This document shows, piece after piece, positions 47,563-60,915 of a stretch of 64,000 nucleotides of DNA (positions are counted from its first letter, which is position 1; the number at the start of each line of letters is the position of its first letter). The position numbers and the translations under genes are program-made. The stretch is from assembly GCA_002104935.1 (NCBI GenBank), contig MCGT01000014.1, forward strand, positions 62,001 to 126,000. Reading direction: 5' to 3'. This DNA is from Hesseltinella vesiculosa (taxonomy: Eukaryota; Mucoromycota; Mucoromycetes; Mucorales; Cunninghamellaceae). The notes under the pieces were generated by a model. The model was not told the DNA's origin. It made no database searches and was given only the letters and a program-made list of their open reading frames with translations.

Positions 47563-49335
47563 GTTGGTCTCCTAGAAAAAAAAAAGGCTCGGTCAATCCT
47601 GCGTTTTCTTGTCAGACGGGGCCATTCACTTGCAAAAAAGCTAGTTAAAATGTCGAGGTAAAAGAATGAAGAAGAAGAAGCTCAAGAAAGAAACCCGAGC
47701 GGCTCTTATTCACAGCAATAGAACCTTAATCTCAGAAATAGGTCAGAAAATGTCAAATGGAGCATGAATCTGTAATATGGATTCTGTACCTGGTTTTGAA
47801 AATTGTACAATGGCAGGTTCATCGATTAAAACTAACCGCCAGCCAACGCGTTTTTGCACCGTCAGGGAGCCATCTGGCCACCGTCAGCCATTCCCCCATT
47901 TGAATGGATGATTGAAAGTTTTTATAAATGGACAGTTGTGGCCCGGGTCATTTGCTTTGATAAGAAAGGAGAACTAAAAAAAAAAAGCTGAACCTGGTAA
48001 ACTATTGCCATTACAATGTCAGGCTACACCAAATTTAGGATAGAGCTCCGAGTCTGTCAAAAGCGTTATCGCCACCGGGTACGCCACAGCCACATTTTTT
48101 ATTTTTCAATTTTTCCAGACCATGCAAGTGTAACGCTTCCGTCTTCCAAAACCTCGTTCGAAAAGTAAAAAAATGGACTAAATGCCCCAGTGATGCTGTA
48201 ACAATGCGAAAAAAAAGAAAAAATTGGCGCGGCCGAGAACACCTTGCCTTTTTGGGGGACCTTTTTCTTTCCTTTGAGCCAACATTGCCACCTTGCAAGG
48301 TGGAAAAGAGGAAACAGACAAGCAAGGTAGGCAAAAGCAAAAATGTTTAGTATGTCCATCACCAAAGGTGGTATTTTCAATGGGTGTGTGAGTCCAGAGC
48401 AAAGGGGAAGGGAGGGTGCACCCCTGGGCATGGAATGCCGCGCAGTTCTTTTATTTTTTTTATTTTTATTTTTCGCTTGTAACAAGTCTTTCTTCTTTTT
48501 TATTATTTTTTTTTTTTACGCCCTGGTACAAAGTTGATTCAACCTGTGACGTTTGTCCTTTTCCCAGGAGCTGTCGTAAAAAAGAGCCTCGACAGTGACG
48601 CCGTAAAAAAGGGTGCATGACTGCAATGCATGAGGAAGCCGAAAATCCCTTGGAGTAAACATGCGTCGAACAAAAAAAAAAAAAAAAAACAACAATAAAC
48701 AAGAATGTTTCTTTATTTGGTGCTTCCAAATGCTTGCCAGTCCATTCAAAAACAGGGTCTTGAACAGGCCCAAATACCACAGAAATGACCATGGCTCCTT
48801 TACATCTGCCTCACCGAAAAAAAAGATAAAAAAAGAAAAAAACGAGTAAGATAGCCATGGATTGGTTAGGATAAAATCATGCATACGAAATGCAAGCATC
48901 AACAAGAGCAAAAAAAGACAAACTCGCAAAGAACTCCTTGAGCTCGAGAACGCTGGTCAAAAATCCCAGTCTCCGCGACTTGGCCATTCAAAGCCCGCCC
49001 ACTTGTTGCCTTTTTTCCTCCTCCCCTTTTTCTCCTCTCTTCTTTTTCTTTTTTTCTACTTTATGCACATCTCCATTGCTATTTGTATTATACTATAGTA
49101 CATCTCGGCTTCATCTCACTTTATATATATATATAATTCTATTCACCACCTATAGAATACCAACCCCTATACATACCTTTTTTTTCGTTTTCTTTTATAT
49201 TTTTTTGAACATACCTTTTCTATCGTCTCGTGCTTCTGTCCTTTTTTTTTTTTTTTTTTTTTTTAAATCTGTTTATATTATTTTGTACATCTCCTTTATA
49301 TATTTTGTCTATTGTTGTAAAAAGAGCCATTGGTC
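47563..49335. other. 1.8 kb intergenic, promoter of kinesin at right end
   Basis: No gene or RNA recognised. Features are homopolymer runs (A17 near 48680, T12 near 48510, T23 near 49250), a strongly pyrimidine-rich plus strand from 49010, and a TATATATATATA run near 49123, which with the T-runs probably forms the kinesin promoter and leader. Confidence 0.5.
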
Positions 49336-52300
49336 ATGTCAGGTGGAAATATCAAGGTGGTTGTTCGATGTCGTCCTCTCAATTCAAGAGGTAAGAAAAA
49401 GAAAAAAGTTTGCACAAGCAAATAAAAGCAAGGAAATGTCACTTAATTTTTATTTTTTTTGTAGAACTCAACCGTGGTGCCACACCGTTGATTGAAATGA
49501 AAGGCAATCAGACAGTGATTAGCAGACCACCTGACCAACGGACTGGAAAAGATGGCGAAGATCACAAATCTTTCACCTTTGACAAGTCCTACTGGTCAGC
49601 TGATAAAAACGACCCTTCTTATGCAGATCAGCAAACTGTCTACAATGATCTCGGTGAAGAATTACTCGACCATGCCTTCGATGGCTACAACTGCTGTATC
49701 TTTGCCTGTAGGTTCCCTGTTGATGATTAATCAGCTACATGTCTCACCTTTTTTATTATCTTTGATTACCAGACGGTCAGACAGGCTCGGGCAAATCCTA
49801 TTCCATGATGGGCTACGGCGACGATATTGGTATCATTCCCAGAACCTGTTCCGAGCTATTCAATCGTATTCAGCAAAACACCGATCCGCTCGTCACCTAT
49901 GCCGCTGAAGTCTCGTACATTGAAATCTATAATGAAAAAGTACGTGATCTGCTCAACCCCAAAAACAAAGGCAACCTCAAAGTCCGCGAACATCCCAGCA
50001 CCGGTCCCTATGTCGAAGACCTCTCGCGTCTTGTCGTCCGCTCTTTTGATGATATCAACCATTTGATGGATGAAGGCAACAAGGTAAACGCAGCGTCTAT
50101 TACATGCAGTGACACTCACCCCTCTCTTCTAGGCACGTACCGTTGCGGCCACCAACATGAACGAAACTTCCTCTCGCTCCCATGCCGTCTTTACCGTGTT
50201 TCTCACCCAAAAGCGTAAAGATGAAGTCACCAAACTCGAATCCGAAAAAGTCGCACGCATCAGGTATTTTGTTGTCGTGACCAACAAACGTCCGAAAAAT
50301 AGCTTGCTCATTCTCTCTCCATAGTTTGGTCGATCTTGCTGGTAGTGAACGTGCCAACAGTACCGGGGCCACAGGCGCTCGATTGAAAGAAGGTGCCAAC
50401 ATCAATCGATCGCTGACCACCCTCGGTAAAGTCATTGCCGGCCTTGCTGAGCAGTCTACCCAAAAGCCTGGCAAGAAAGCCAAGGACAACTTTATCCCCT
50501 ACCGTGACTCTGTAACTGCCAACATCCGCCTTCTTTTTTTTGAGCGAGCTCAGCTGATCTTCTTCTTATTGCCTAGGTTCTGACTTGGCTACTGAAAGAC
50601 TCGCTGGGCGGAAACTCCAAGACTGCCATGATTGCCGCCATTTCACCAGCCGATTACGACGAAACCCTCAGTACACTGCGTTATGCCGACCAAGCCAAGA
50701 AGATCAAGAACAAGGCCGTTGTGAACGAGGATCCCAACGCAAAGATGATCCGCGAACTCAAGGAAGAACTGTCCTTGTTGCGCGACCGATTGCTTGTCTA
50801 TGCCCCAGACGTCGTGGAGCAGCTAGCCTCCAACAGCATGCTTAAACTCGACAGCGCTGGCCAGCAACCTCATACCAACCAACCTGTCGTCGATCAACAC
50901 AAAGCCATAGAAGTCATCGACAGCTCCGGCCAGAAAAAGACCATGACCAAGATGGAAATGATCGACCAGCTCCAGACCTCGGAAAAGTTGCTCGCAAACC
51001 TCAACGAGACGTGGGAAGAAAAGCTCAAACGCACCGAAACCATCCAAGTCGAGCGCGCCCGTGCCCTCGAAGAGCTCGGTATCACAGTCCACAAGGACAA
51101 CGTCAGCCTGCACGCCCCCAAAAAAATGCCCCATCTCGTCAACCTCAACGAAGACCCACTCATGTCCGAATGTCTCGTTTACCAACTCAAGCCGGGCATC
51201 ACTTTGGTCAGCGGCAAGGATCATCGTCCCCCTGGCGAAGACCTGCCCACGTCGTCCCTCATCACTCTTGGCGGCTCCAATATCCAAACCGACCACTGCC
51301 GCTTCGAAAACAAAGACGGGGTTGTCACGTTGTACCCCAAAGAAGACGCCCTCGTTATGGTCAATGGCATGCGTATCTCCGAGCCTCGAGAACTCCACAG
51401 CACCTATCGTATCATCATGGGCGACAACCACATCTTCCGATTCAACCATCCTGAAGAAGTTCGGCGAGAACGTGAACTGCAGCAACAGCAGCAGCGGCAG
51501 CTTCCCGTAAGTCCTTTTTTTTTTTTTTCCCTCTGCCCCATCTCAACTTTTTTTTTATAGCCCCGTCCACCAAAACTTCAACTGGCGCCAACCTCCCAAC
51601 AAGAAGATCCGTCGAGCCTGCTGACCCCCATGTCGCCGGAACCTGCCACCATGGACTGGAACTTTGCCCGGCTCGAAGCTGTGCGTAACTACTACTGGAA
51701 AGAGGGCAGCTTCCAAGGAGTCAATGACGACGAGCTGGAAAAGCTGTTCGACGGCGTGACCCGCGTGCGCAATTCCAGACGCAACACTCGCTGTATGAGC
51801 ATGATCAGCTTCGACGACACGTCCACCACCCTGTCTACCTCCACCACGGCCGACTTGCATGGCATTCCGTCCATGCCTAGCACCATCCCCCGTCCCCAGT
51901 CTGTGCTTGACAACTCCATATACGAAGAAAAGCTCATGATGGAAAAGGAACGACTGCAAAAGGAGCTCAAAGACCAAAAGCAGTTCTACGAAGCCAAGAT
52001 CAACCGCATGTCCATGCAGCTCACCTCGGGTCTGCCCGACCTGCCCGACGACCCATTGCAGCAGCATCTGCCCAGCATTGCCGCCACTCTCGATGACGCT
52101 GCGTCACAAGCCGCCGCCGACGACCGCCTCTTCCTGGCCGAGCACTGCTGGACCCACCAACAACGCGAGTCGCTGACCCGCGTGGTGCGCCGCTGGCAAA
52201 GCATGCGCCAGGTCGCCATGGCCGAAGTCGTCCTAACCCACGCCGCTCTCCTCAAAGAAGCCAATGTCATCTCCCGTGAAATGGGCAAGGACACCACCTA

Positions 52301-55239
52301 CCAATTCATGGTGATCGAGCCCAGCCCGTTTGTGCGGCCGCGCTCGGCCCTCGAACCAGCCAGCACCGGCCATCCTTGGGAACTCAGCCAGCCGACCTTC
52401 AGCCATGGCACCGACCACCCATTGCCTCATCCCGACCCAGCCACGCCGCATTGCTTGGACGATGACGACCACGACATGCGCCTTGCCGCCATGGGTGCAC
52501 GGCCCTGTATTGGTGTGCGCGTGCTTGATCGCCACCACAAGTCTGTGTACGAATGGTCCCTGGCAACCTTCAAGACCCGCCTTGACCGTATGAAGCAGCT
52601 GCTGGCCTACCGTGATCAACCTGTGTTCCAAAACATGAAGCGCTGGGGCGACGCCGACCCGTTTTACGATCATCCCAGCCCAAAGTACTCGTTCATTGGC
52701 TATGCCGCCACTTCGGCCCGCAACCTCGTCTGGCAGCAGCCATTTGAAAGCACCGTCCAAGTGATCTGCCGCTCCACTGGCCAAGTCAAGGCTCACCTGC
52801 GCATCTTCCTGTCTCCAGTGGCGCCCCGCGTGCCCGTGTCCTCGCCGGCCTCGCCTTCCCTCCACGACGAAGACACCGGCGGCCGACTGATCAACCAGAA
52901 AACCCGCAAAGAAACCATCAAGGTTGGCCAGCCTCTGGTGTTTGAGGTGCGCTTGCTGGACCTGTCGGGCTTGGCTGCCCAGGAATGGTCCGAGGTGCAT
53001 GTGCAGTTCCGCTTGTCGTCGTTTGGCGTGCCCTTTGGCGACGACACCGGCCATCCTGAGCGCTGGTTTGTATCCGACACCGTGCCAGTGCTGTCTTCGA
53101 CCTTGGTGTCATTGAATTACAGCCAGACCTTCTCCATCACCGTGACTCCCGACATCCTGCACCGCCTGGAGCACAACTTGGTCCATTTCGAACTCTATGG
53201 CTCTGCCCAGCCTCGTCTGCTCGACCAATATGACCGATGGGACGATCAGCGTGAAAAGCCTCGGTTGGAAGATCTCCTTGCCACCCGCCGCAGCAGCTCT
53301 TCGTTGCCACCTTCATCTCCTCATCTTCTCGCCGTAAGTTTTCTTTTACCTGAAAAAAAAAAGAAAGAAATAAGACTCACCGCTCACACACACACACACA
53401 CACTCTCTCTCTCTCTCTCTCCCCCATTCAGGCTCCGCTGACGAGAAAGGACGACAATGAACCAACTGTACCTCGGTCCCGGATGGCCTCCAACGACTCA
53501 AGCCTCAGTCCTTTGGTCATTGAGCAGCATGATGTGTCGGCATGGATCCAGATCTTTGAATTGCTACCCAATGGAGAGTACCTACCTGTGCATGCTGTGA
53601 CCGAGCACCGAAACGACATTGGCGTGTTCCATCTGCGCCAAGGTTTACAACGGCGTATCTCCATCACCCTGTGCCATCAGTCTGGCCGCCAGTTCGAATG
53701 GTCACGTGTCATCAAGGCCACGGTTGGAAAAATCCGATTGCTGGACGACAAGGGACGGGTCATCGATGCCCAGCAGTCTAGTGAAGAGCTGCCCATCAAG
53801 CTCCTGTCGCAAAAGCATCACGTGTCGTATCAAAAGGACGGCACCAGCCAGCTGGTCACCCAAGGCGCCTGGGATAGCTCGCAGCACGAATGCCTGTTCT
53901 TGAATCGACTGACGGCATCCCGCTCTCGCATCTTGCTCCGCCTGACCTGGGATGTCGAATCACCCAAATGCTCCAAGCCTATCCAATTCAGCATGGACGT
54001 GGCGCTGCGTGTGATCAGTCGTGACCGCGGCACTCCCACTGGCCCCTCAGCCACCTACCGCTTCAAACGGTTGCTCGGCGCCAGCGGAAGTCATGCCACG
54101 CGTTATCTCACCAAATGCTCTGGCCTGTTCACTGTCAACCTTCGCCCGCTCATGACCCGCCGTGCCAGTCAGCTGTGGCGGCTCAATACCGCCAACAAGC
54201 CTGTTCCTGGCGAAGAGCAGCACCTGGGATCGTGGCGGCCTCGTGGCGTGTCTTTGGTCAATGACTACAAACAAATCCAACACCGGCTCGTGCTCAAGGA
54301 GCAGGTCGAGCTGACGTCCCAAGTGCTTACCCTGGTCGCTGCTCGGTCCCAGACTAGCCAAGACGCCATCACCAACGAAAAACGCAAAAATGGTACCAAC
54401 GCTCGTCAACGTCGCCAAGCCGCCAGTGATGCCAACCAGCATGACAATGACCTTGACGAAACGGCCAAAGCGCTCCTTCAAAAAGTCCTGGTTCTCTGGC
54501 AATCCAAGCATGGCCATGCCAATGAGGTAAAAAAAAAAAAATCCGGCCCTTTCATTTATTCCTTGCCCCTTTGTAGATCCATCTCAGTCAAGACCCACCC
54601 ATTCCTGGGATGCAGGACTTGCAGGAACCCCAGGCCCTTGCCAATTCAGGAACGAAATTATTGGCGGAGGTCAAGCAAGCCATCCAGCCCCAGTAAGCTT
54701 TTGTGATTGGATAAGAATGCCTCCCCTGATTTTATTGTATCGTTCGTCAGGGAAAATATTCCAAAAAAAGGCTACCTTGCTTATCAAGAAGATCCTTTGG
54801 ATGATCGATGGTCAAAACGTTGGTGTGTTCTGCAGAGGTAAAAAAATAACCGCAGCGGAGAGAGGAAAATGGTGGCATGATTTTTTTTTAAGGAACGACA
54901 AGCTGACACTTTTCATTTGTAGTCCTTATCTATACATGTATCGACATCAAAATGAACAAGATGAGTTGGGTGTGATTAACTTGGCATCCTCAAGAATTGA
55001 CAGCAATAAGGCACTTGAGAAACTTTTAAAGGTAAATGTACCACAAAATCTTTTTTTTTTTTGCCTCTGCGGACACCCAAAGCCCGTTTTCTCACACGCT
55101 TACGCCTCCTGTTTGTTTTTTTTTTTATTAGCGCCATCATGTCTTTTCTTTATATACCAAGAGTAATGCTTATACACTTCAAGCTGCATCCAAAACAGAT
55201 ATGTTGGAATGGACACATCATTTGCTGCAACATTCATAG
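49336..55239 (+). CDS. kinesin-3 motor (Unc-104/KIF1A type)
   Basis: Twelve exons: 49336-49390, 49465-49707, 49773-50083, 50133-50263, 50325-50511, 50577-51506, 51561-53333, 53432-54526, 54577-54692, 54751-54837, 54923-55031, 55132-55239, giving 1714 aa. Motor domain 1-365: [18 protein letters not shown] start, P-loop GQTGSGKS (101-108), switch [11 protein letters not shown], switch II DLAGSE. FHA domain about 517-604 ([15 protein letters not shown]). KIF1B/DUF3694-type middle region. C-terminal PH domain about 1618-1713 ([40 protein letters not shown]) that binds PI(4,5)P2 on cargo vesicles. Fungal orthologues move early endosomes and secretory cargo along microtubules. The PH domain is spread over three small exons, easily missed by a gene finder. 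Confidence 0.96.
53385..53420 (+). repeat. (CA)n(CT)n microsatellite in a kinesin intron
   Basis: Nine CA units followed by nine CT units inside intron 53334..53431, directly before the polypyrimidine tract and 3' AG. Length changes here would alter the splice acceptor context. Confidence 0.9.
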
Positions 55240-55893
55240 ACCTCCTTTCCTTTTACTTCATTCATTTTTTTTTTTTTTTGCATTTTTTTTTTTGTCAAAC
55301 ATCATTCATTGCACACTTGTTTTTTTCCCACCCTTTCACTTGGATAGAATTTCTTCTTACTCATTTGGATTCATGTCATTTTTTTATGTTTCTTCCTCCA
55401 ACTATGATATTTTTTTTTTATGTTTTGAATAGGCATCCCCACACTTTTATTTATGCTATTATGATTATGAAACCATTTTCCCGTTAAACACCGGCTATTC
55501 TTTTGCAAAAGCCCGTTTTTTCCCTCTCAAAAAACTCAGCTTCAGAGCCAACTTTTTTTTTTTATTTTACATGCAAAAAGGAGGAAAAAAAGGGATATCA
55601 TATGAAAATGATGAGAAAGTGTAAACATGCCAGGGTGAGAGATGCACATGATTGAGAAACATGGCACTTTTGCACTGGAACAGGATAAAAAATATTCTCA
55701 CCTGACTGTATCCAAATTGGGACGCATTTCCACCGGTGCTGGTGTTTTTGCGGGGTAGGCTCTGGCTGGCAATGCGCACCCATTTTAAAATAAACCTAAT
55801 AGCCGCCTTGCTTTTCCTCCCTTTTTTCCTTTTTTTCTCACTTAAAAGTCTTTCGATTTCTCTTTTATTACCTTTTTCAACATCTCCCCTCTC
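55240..55893. other. intergenic between kinesin and fumarate reductase
   Basis: About 650 bp, very T-rich with several T8-T17 runs. No gene recognised; it contains the kinesin 3' UTR and the next gene's promoter. Confidence 0.5.
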
Positions 55894-57884
55894 ATGTCAT
55901 TGAAGAATCAAATCATTGTTGTTGGCGGTGGCCTTTCTGGTCTCTCTGCAGCTCACACGGTTTATGAACAAGGTGGCAATGTCTTGTTGTTGGATAAGAA
56001 CCCCTTCTTTGGGTAAGTCTCGTTTGACTCATTTTCCGATGGTCTTTTTGCAAGCTGCTCGCTTTGGAAAACGATGGTGTTGAAAGCAAAGGTCTCACAT
56101 GGATTTGCTTTTCTTTTGATAGTGGTAACTCGACCAAGGCCACGTCTGGTATCAACGGCGCCTTGACTCGTACTCAAATCGCCTTGAACATCAAGGACTC
56201 GGTGGAAGCGTTTTATCAAGATACCTTGAAGAGTGCTCGTGACTTGGCTCGTCCTGATTTGATCAAGGTGTTGACTGGCCACTCGGCGTCGGCGGTGGAA
56301 TGGCTCCAAGACAAGTTTGCCTTGGACCTGTCGCTGGTGTCTCGTCTGGGCGGTCACACTTTCCCCCGTACCCACCGTGGCAAAGAACAATTCCCAGGCA
56401 TGACCATCACTTATGCTTTGATGGAAGGCATGGAAGAACTCAACGAAACCCAACCTGACCGAGTCCGCATCATCAAAAAGGCCCGTGTTGACAAATTGAT
56501 CCGCGATGACAAAGGCGCCGTGATTGGTGTTGAATACCAGCTCATTGGCAACGCTGCCGATGGCCAGGTGTACAAGGAATATGGCCCTGTTGTGCTGGCC
56601 ACCGGTGGCTACGCTGCTGACTTTGGCGAAGATTCCCTGTTGCAGCAAAACCGCCCCGAATACTTCAACCTGTCCACCACCAACGGCGACCACTGCACTG
56701 GCGATGGTATCAAGATGGCCCGCGCCGCCGGTGCCAACCTGATCGATCTGGAAAAGGTCCAAGTCCACCCCACCGGCCTGGTCGACCCCAATGAACCCGA
56801 TGCCAAGGTCAAGTTCTTGGCTGCCGAAGCTCTCCGTGGCTGTGGTGGTCTTCTCCTCGACAATGAAGGCAACCGATTCTGTGACGAACTTGGCCATCGC
56901 GACTACGTCACCGGCATGATGTGGAAGGCCAACAAATTCCCTGTGCGCCTGGTCCTCAACACCGCCGCCTCCAAGGAAATCGAATGGCACTGCCGCCACT
57001 ATGCCGGCCGTGGCCTGATGAAGAAGTTTGAAAACGGCGAAGCCCTGGCCAAGGAAATCGGTATTCCTGCCGCCAAGCTGCAAGCCACCTTTGATACATA
57101 CAACAAGATCGCCGAAGGCAAAGAAAAGGATCCCTGGGGCAAGCGTTTCTTCCACAACGTGCCCATCAAGATGACCGACGACTTTTATGTTGCCCACATG
57201 CAGCCTGTGCTTCACTACACCATGGGCGGTGTCGAAATCACACCTCAAGCCGAAATCAAGGATACCAATGGCCAAGCCCTCTCTGGTCTCTTTGCTGCCG
57301 GTGAAATGTGCGGTGGTGTCCACGGCGCCAACCGTCTCGGTGGTTCTTCTCTCTTGGGCTGTGTGGTCTTTGGCCGTGTCGCCGGTCAATCTGCCGCCAA
57401 GTACCAATATGCTCAACTGATCAACCAGGCCAGTGGCCCTGCCCAGCGCCTGGGTGCCATTACCCAGCACCTCAACGGCGGCGTCGCCCTCTCCTTGGTC
57501 GTCAACCCTCAAGACCCTGGTCGCATCCAGTTGGAAATCAACGTTGGTGACGCTTCCTCGGCTCCCGCTCCTGCCGCCCCCGCCACCACCGCTGCCCCTG
57601 CTGCTGCTGCCACTCCCGAAGTAAAGAAACAAGACGAGCCCAAGAAGATGGGTGAATACAGCCTGGACGAAGTGGCCAAACACAACACCGAAAAGGACTG
57701 CTGGGTCGTGGTCAATGGCGAAGTGCTGAACGTCACCGATTTTTTGGCCGATCACCCTGGCGGTAAGAAAGCCATCATGATCTATGCCGGTCGCGATGCC
57801 ACCGAGGAATTCAACATGCTGCACAAGCCCGACGTCGTCAAGAAATATGCCCCCTATGCTATCATCGGCACCCTCAAGAAATAA
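55894..57884 (+). CDS. soluble fumarate reductase with C-terminal cytochrome b5 domain
   Basis: Two exons: 55894-56012 and 56123-57884, giving 626 aa. The N-terminal FAD-binding fold is IIVVGGGLSGLSAAHTVYEQ with NSTKATSGINGA. The flavoprotein core continues with VVLATGGYA, LEKVQVHPTGLVDP, LLLDNEGNRFCDELGHRDYV and AAGEMCGGVHGANRLGGSSL, as in yeast Frd1/Osm1. An Ala/Pro/Thr linker (about 515-540) leads to a cytochrome b5 domain (about 549-626) with heme ligands in DHPGG (H584) and NMLHKP (H607). It reduces fumarate to succinate to reoxidise FADH2/FMNH2 under low oxygen. The b5 domain suggests electrons arrive from a b5 reductase (inference). No signal or mitochondrial presequence is seen, so it is cytosolic. 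Codon bias is strong. Confidence 0.94.
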
Positions 57885-58297
57885 GCACCCCCTCCCATCA
57901 TCCATGCAATAAAACCAAAAAGTGTGAAAAGTACGTGTCTTTTCCCCTTGATGACCCTCCGGCAAATAAGTGACTTCAGGGCGGGATTCATGGCCATTTG
58001 GATACCATGACCGGAGGATGAGCGTCGGCGAGGGCAGGAGCTCCGCTTACTGGAAGGCATGACATCATGAAGACCACATGTGAGTGGATCCGATTCACTC
58101 TTCTGTCATACAAGCGACGGCAGCTTGGTTAGCCGTGCACAAGGAGGCGATGTCATCCGAGGAAGCGCTTCGCTGCAAGAGATCCAGACCTGAAAAAAAG
58201 GAGACTTGCTGTCATGTCAACGAAAAGAGGGTGGGTGGTAGGGTTTATTTTTTAAATCCGTTGACCAAAAAAAAAAAAAAAAGAGAGAGAGAGAAGA
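57885..58297. other. convergent 3' region
   Basis: About 400 bp between two genes transcribed toward each other. No gene. AATAAA-like signal near 57909 for the fumarate reductase. Confidence 0.5.
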
Positions 58298-60381
58298 TTA
58301 TGCAGGTGTGGTGGTGGGGGTGCCGTTGGAGGAGGAGTGGGAGGTGGCTTCATTGATGATGGCATTGGCGATTTCGTTGAGGGAATGGTCTTCTTCGCTG
58401 TAGGCGTCCCGGATCTTGCTGTCGGTTTCCTCCCGCAATTTAGCGTCCTTCATTTCACGGGTAGGGGGCAGTCGTTCGTTCTCCAAATCGGATCGACGTG
58501 CTTCTTCAAAGGTGGTGATGGCAGATTTGATGCCTTCGACGCCCAAGGCGAGGGTGCCTAGAGGCAGCTTTCCGGAAGGCGACAGCGACTTGAGTTCCAT
58601 CACGCGTTCCGAGTTTTCACGCAACACCGAGAACACACGCGACATTTTGCCGACAGCCATGATCTTGTTGCGAATGACTGTGCGGCGCTGCTCGGCAGCT
58701 TCGTCATAGTTTGCCTTTTCTTCCAATCGGTTGACATCGTCAGCCAGTTCCTCCTTGCTACAAATGTTCATGGTGGCAAGCAGCATGTCGGTAACTGTTG
58801 GATAAAAAAAAATGAGATGAGTTTGCCCATCAACTAAAAGGCCGTTCCAGCTTACTCTTTTCACCGACAAAGGGCAAGCTCCAGGTAAAGACGTCCATGA
58901 AGTTTGGCAACCAGTAAGGGTGGGGGGTGCAGTTGAATTGGCGGATGTTCATGACGTTGTTTTCGTATTTCAAGACGGCAGCCTTGTTGTTATAGACATC
59001 CAAGTAGTTGGGGGCAGAAAAGATCGTCATGACGGAAGGGAACGATGTGGCACGGCTCTTTCGATACATTCGATAGCTAGGGTCCCCGCCAAAAAAAGAA
59101 AGCTAAGTATCAAGCTGGTGACCCGTCCTCTTTTTTTTTTTTTTTTTTTACCCAGCATCTTGAGCTTCATGCGCACGGATGACGGACAGGAGGTTGTTGC
59201 GTTCCAAAAATTGACAGGCGGCCTGATAACTGAAGAAGTACGAGCACCCGCGCACGTGGTTATGGGTGTAGAGGTCGTTTGTCTTTTCCGAGCCAAAGTC
59301 TTCCAAGGGATCGGCCCAAAGCAAATCACACATCAATCCTTGCGTGGGAGGTTCACGGAAGCGGTCAATCTATAAAAAAAAATGAGTTTGACGTCCATGT
59401 TTCTCCTGTCTAAAGGCCCTACCACACGCAAATCGTCCAGCGTTTGTAATTCAGGAGACAGCCCGCCATGAACACATAAAAATTGTCGATTCATTATGGC
59501 TGCTAGGGGAAGGCAGCAAAAAGATTCCATACATGCTTCGTAGATACGTTCGCTGTATTTGTGTTGGCCTAGTGAGACGTGGTGAGGCGGATGTCTTGAA
59601 AGGAGGGTGGCTTACATTCGATTTTAAAGGTAAAGTAATCTGTCAAGTGGCGACATTCATGGTTACCACGCAATAAAAACAGGGTATTCGGGTACCACAT
59701 TTTCAAGGCCCAGAGATATAGTACACACTTGAAATCAAAGCTTGAGCAATTGTGCAACGTCAGTTGTTAAAACTTACTTCAATGGAAAAGTAGCCACGGT
59801 CAACATAGTCACCAAGGAAAAGATAGGTTGTATTTTCGGGATCCCCACCCACTTCAAACAGCTTCATCAAATCATAATATTGGCCATGGATATCCCCACA
59901 CACTTCAGCAGAAAAGAAAAAAGGTTACCAGGTTTTTTAGACCATGAAAAAGTCAAGGATTTACCAGTGATGGGGGCGCTGACTTCCAAGAGATTTTGTT
60001 CACTTCTAAGGATGTCCGAGCCTTTTTCAATGATATACAGAGCCTGTTCTTCAGTCAATCGGCCTTCCCGGTAAAAATGGTTCTTGAGGAAATGGATGTC
60101 GGGCAAGCCTGGGCGCTCCTTGCTCCAGAATTCCTCGTCTGTCGGCAACGTCACGACCGGAGCAGGTACATCTGTCATCATATAAAACAGAGGTCAAACA
60201 ATATGAGAGATGCGTTCCTTGTTCAAAGTAGCACGAGAAGTTTCAGGTTACCTTTGATGACTCGTTCCCTTGTGCTTACCACCGCTCCATCGTCCATAGT
60301 ATGCACTGTAAAATCAATGGTAGGTGTTTCTGGTTTGTTTTGCAATCGTCTTAAAGCAGGACTGTTTCCTATGTCTTCCAT
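58298..60381 (-). CDS. cnaA: calcineurin A (PP2B catalytic subunit)
   Basis: Eight exons: 60381..60252, 60171..59965, 59902..59778, 59727..59616, 59568..59423, 59369..59152, 59076..58856, 58794..58298, giving 551 aa. PPP motifs: [44 protein letters not shown] and [16 protein letters not shown]2B-specific: [42 protein letters not shown]. Then comes the calcineurin B-binding helix region ([17 protein letters not shown]), the calmodulin-binding helix ([20 protein letters not shown]) and an autoinhibitory-like segment ([20 protein letters not shown]). Ca2+/calmodulin-activated phosphatase that controls stress response, morphology and drug tolerance in fungi. The C terminus is Ser/Thr-rich. Confidence 0.96.
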
Positions 60382-60915
60382 GTTTGATTAAAAAAAAAAA
60401 AAAGTAAAAGGGCAAGGGAGGGAAAAAAAAATTAAAAAAATGGCTTTCTGGGCTTTTTTCATATCCTGAGTCCGGACTTTGTATTTTGTGCCAATTGCAA
60501 AATCAAGGCACAAGGTTCCAATTTGGGTTGTTCACGAGTCTTTAACGTTTTTTTTGAAAAAGCAGTCGCTTTGCTCTTGCAATGTTTAAACCAAAAGCCA
60601 AAAGTCAAGTGTGGCTCAGCAAATGTCATCGGAGCCGCCCAAACCGGGGATCAAGGCAAAAAAGAAAAAGGGCTCGATTTTTCTATTTTTGCCCGCCTTC
60701 ATTGAACAAGCTGCTTTTAGAAAACAGCCACCGTTTCAGTGATCCCTTTGAAAAAGGTGAGGTTTCCATCAGTGAAATGTGTGTCACATCAATGCATGCG
60801 AGTTTTCAACATCAGATTTGCTTACGAAATTTCACCAGCGTTTTGACTAGAAAAATGGCGGGGAATCAGCTTTTTTATTTTTCTTGTTGTTTCTTCGCTT
60901 TATCGTTTTATCAAC
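60382..60915. promoter_or_regulatory. divergent promoter region, calcineurin A and GPAT
   Basis: 534 bp between divergent ATGs. A13 near 60391 and A8 near 60424 flank the calcineurin side; CTTTATCGTTTTATCAAC precedes the GPAT ATG. No further gene seen. Confidence 0.5.

Noticed and set aside
49240..49265. Long homopolymer T runs as signs of retrotransposon insertion
   Set aside because: T and A runs of 8-20 nt occur throughout introns and intergenic DNA here and are not accompanied by target-site duplications.
55962..57965. 667-codon antisense open frame opposite the fumarate reductase
   Set aside because: It mirrors the C-ending codon bias of the real gene; the sense strand has complete FAD and cytochrome b5 motifs.
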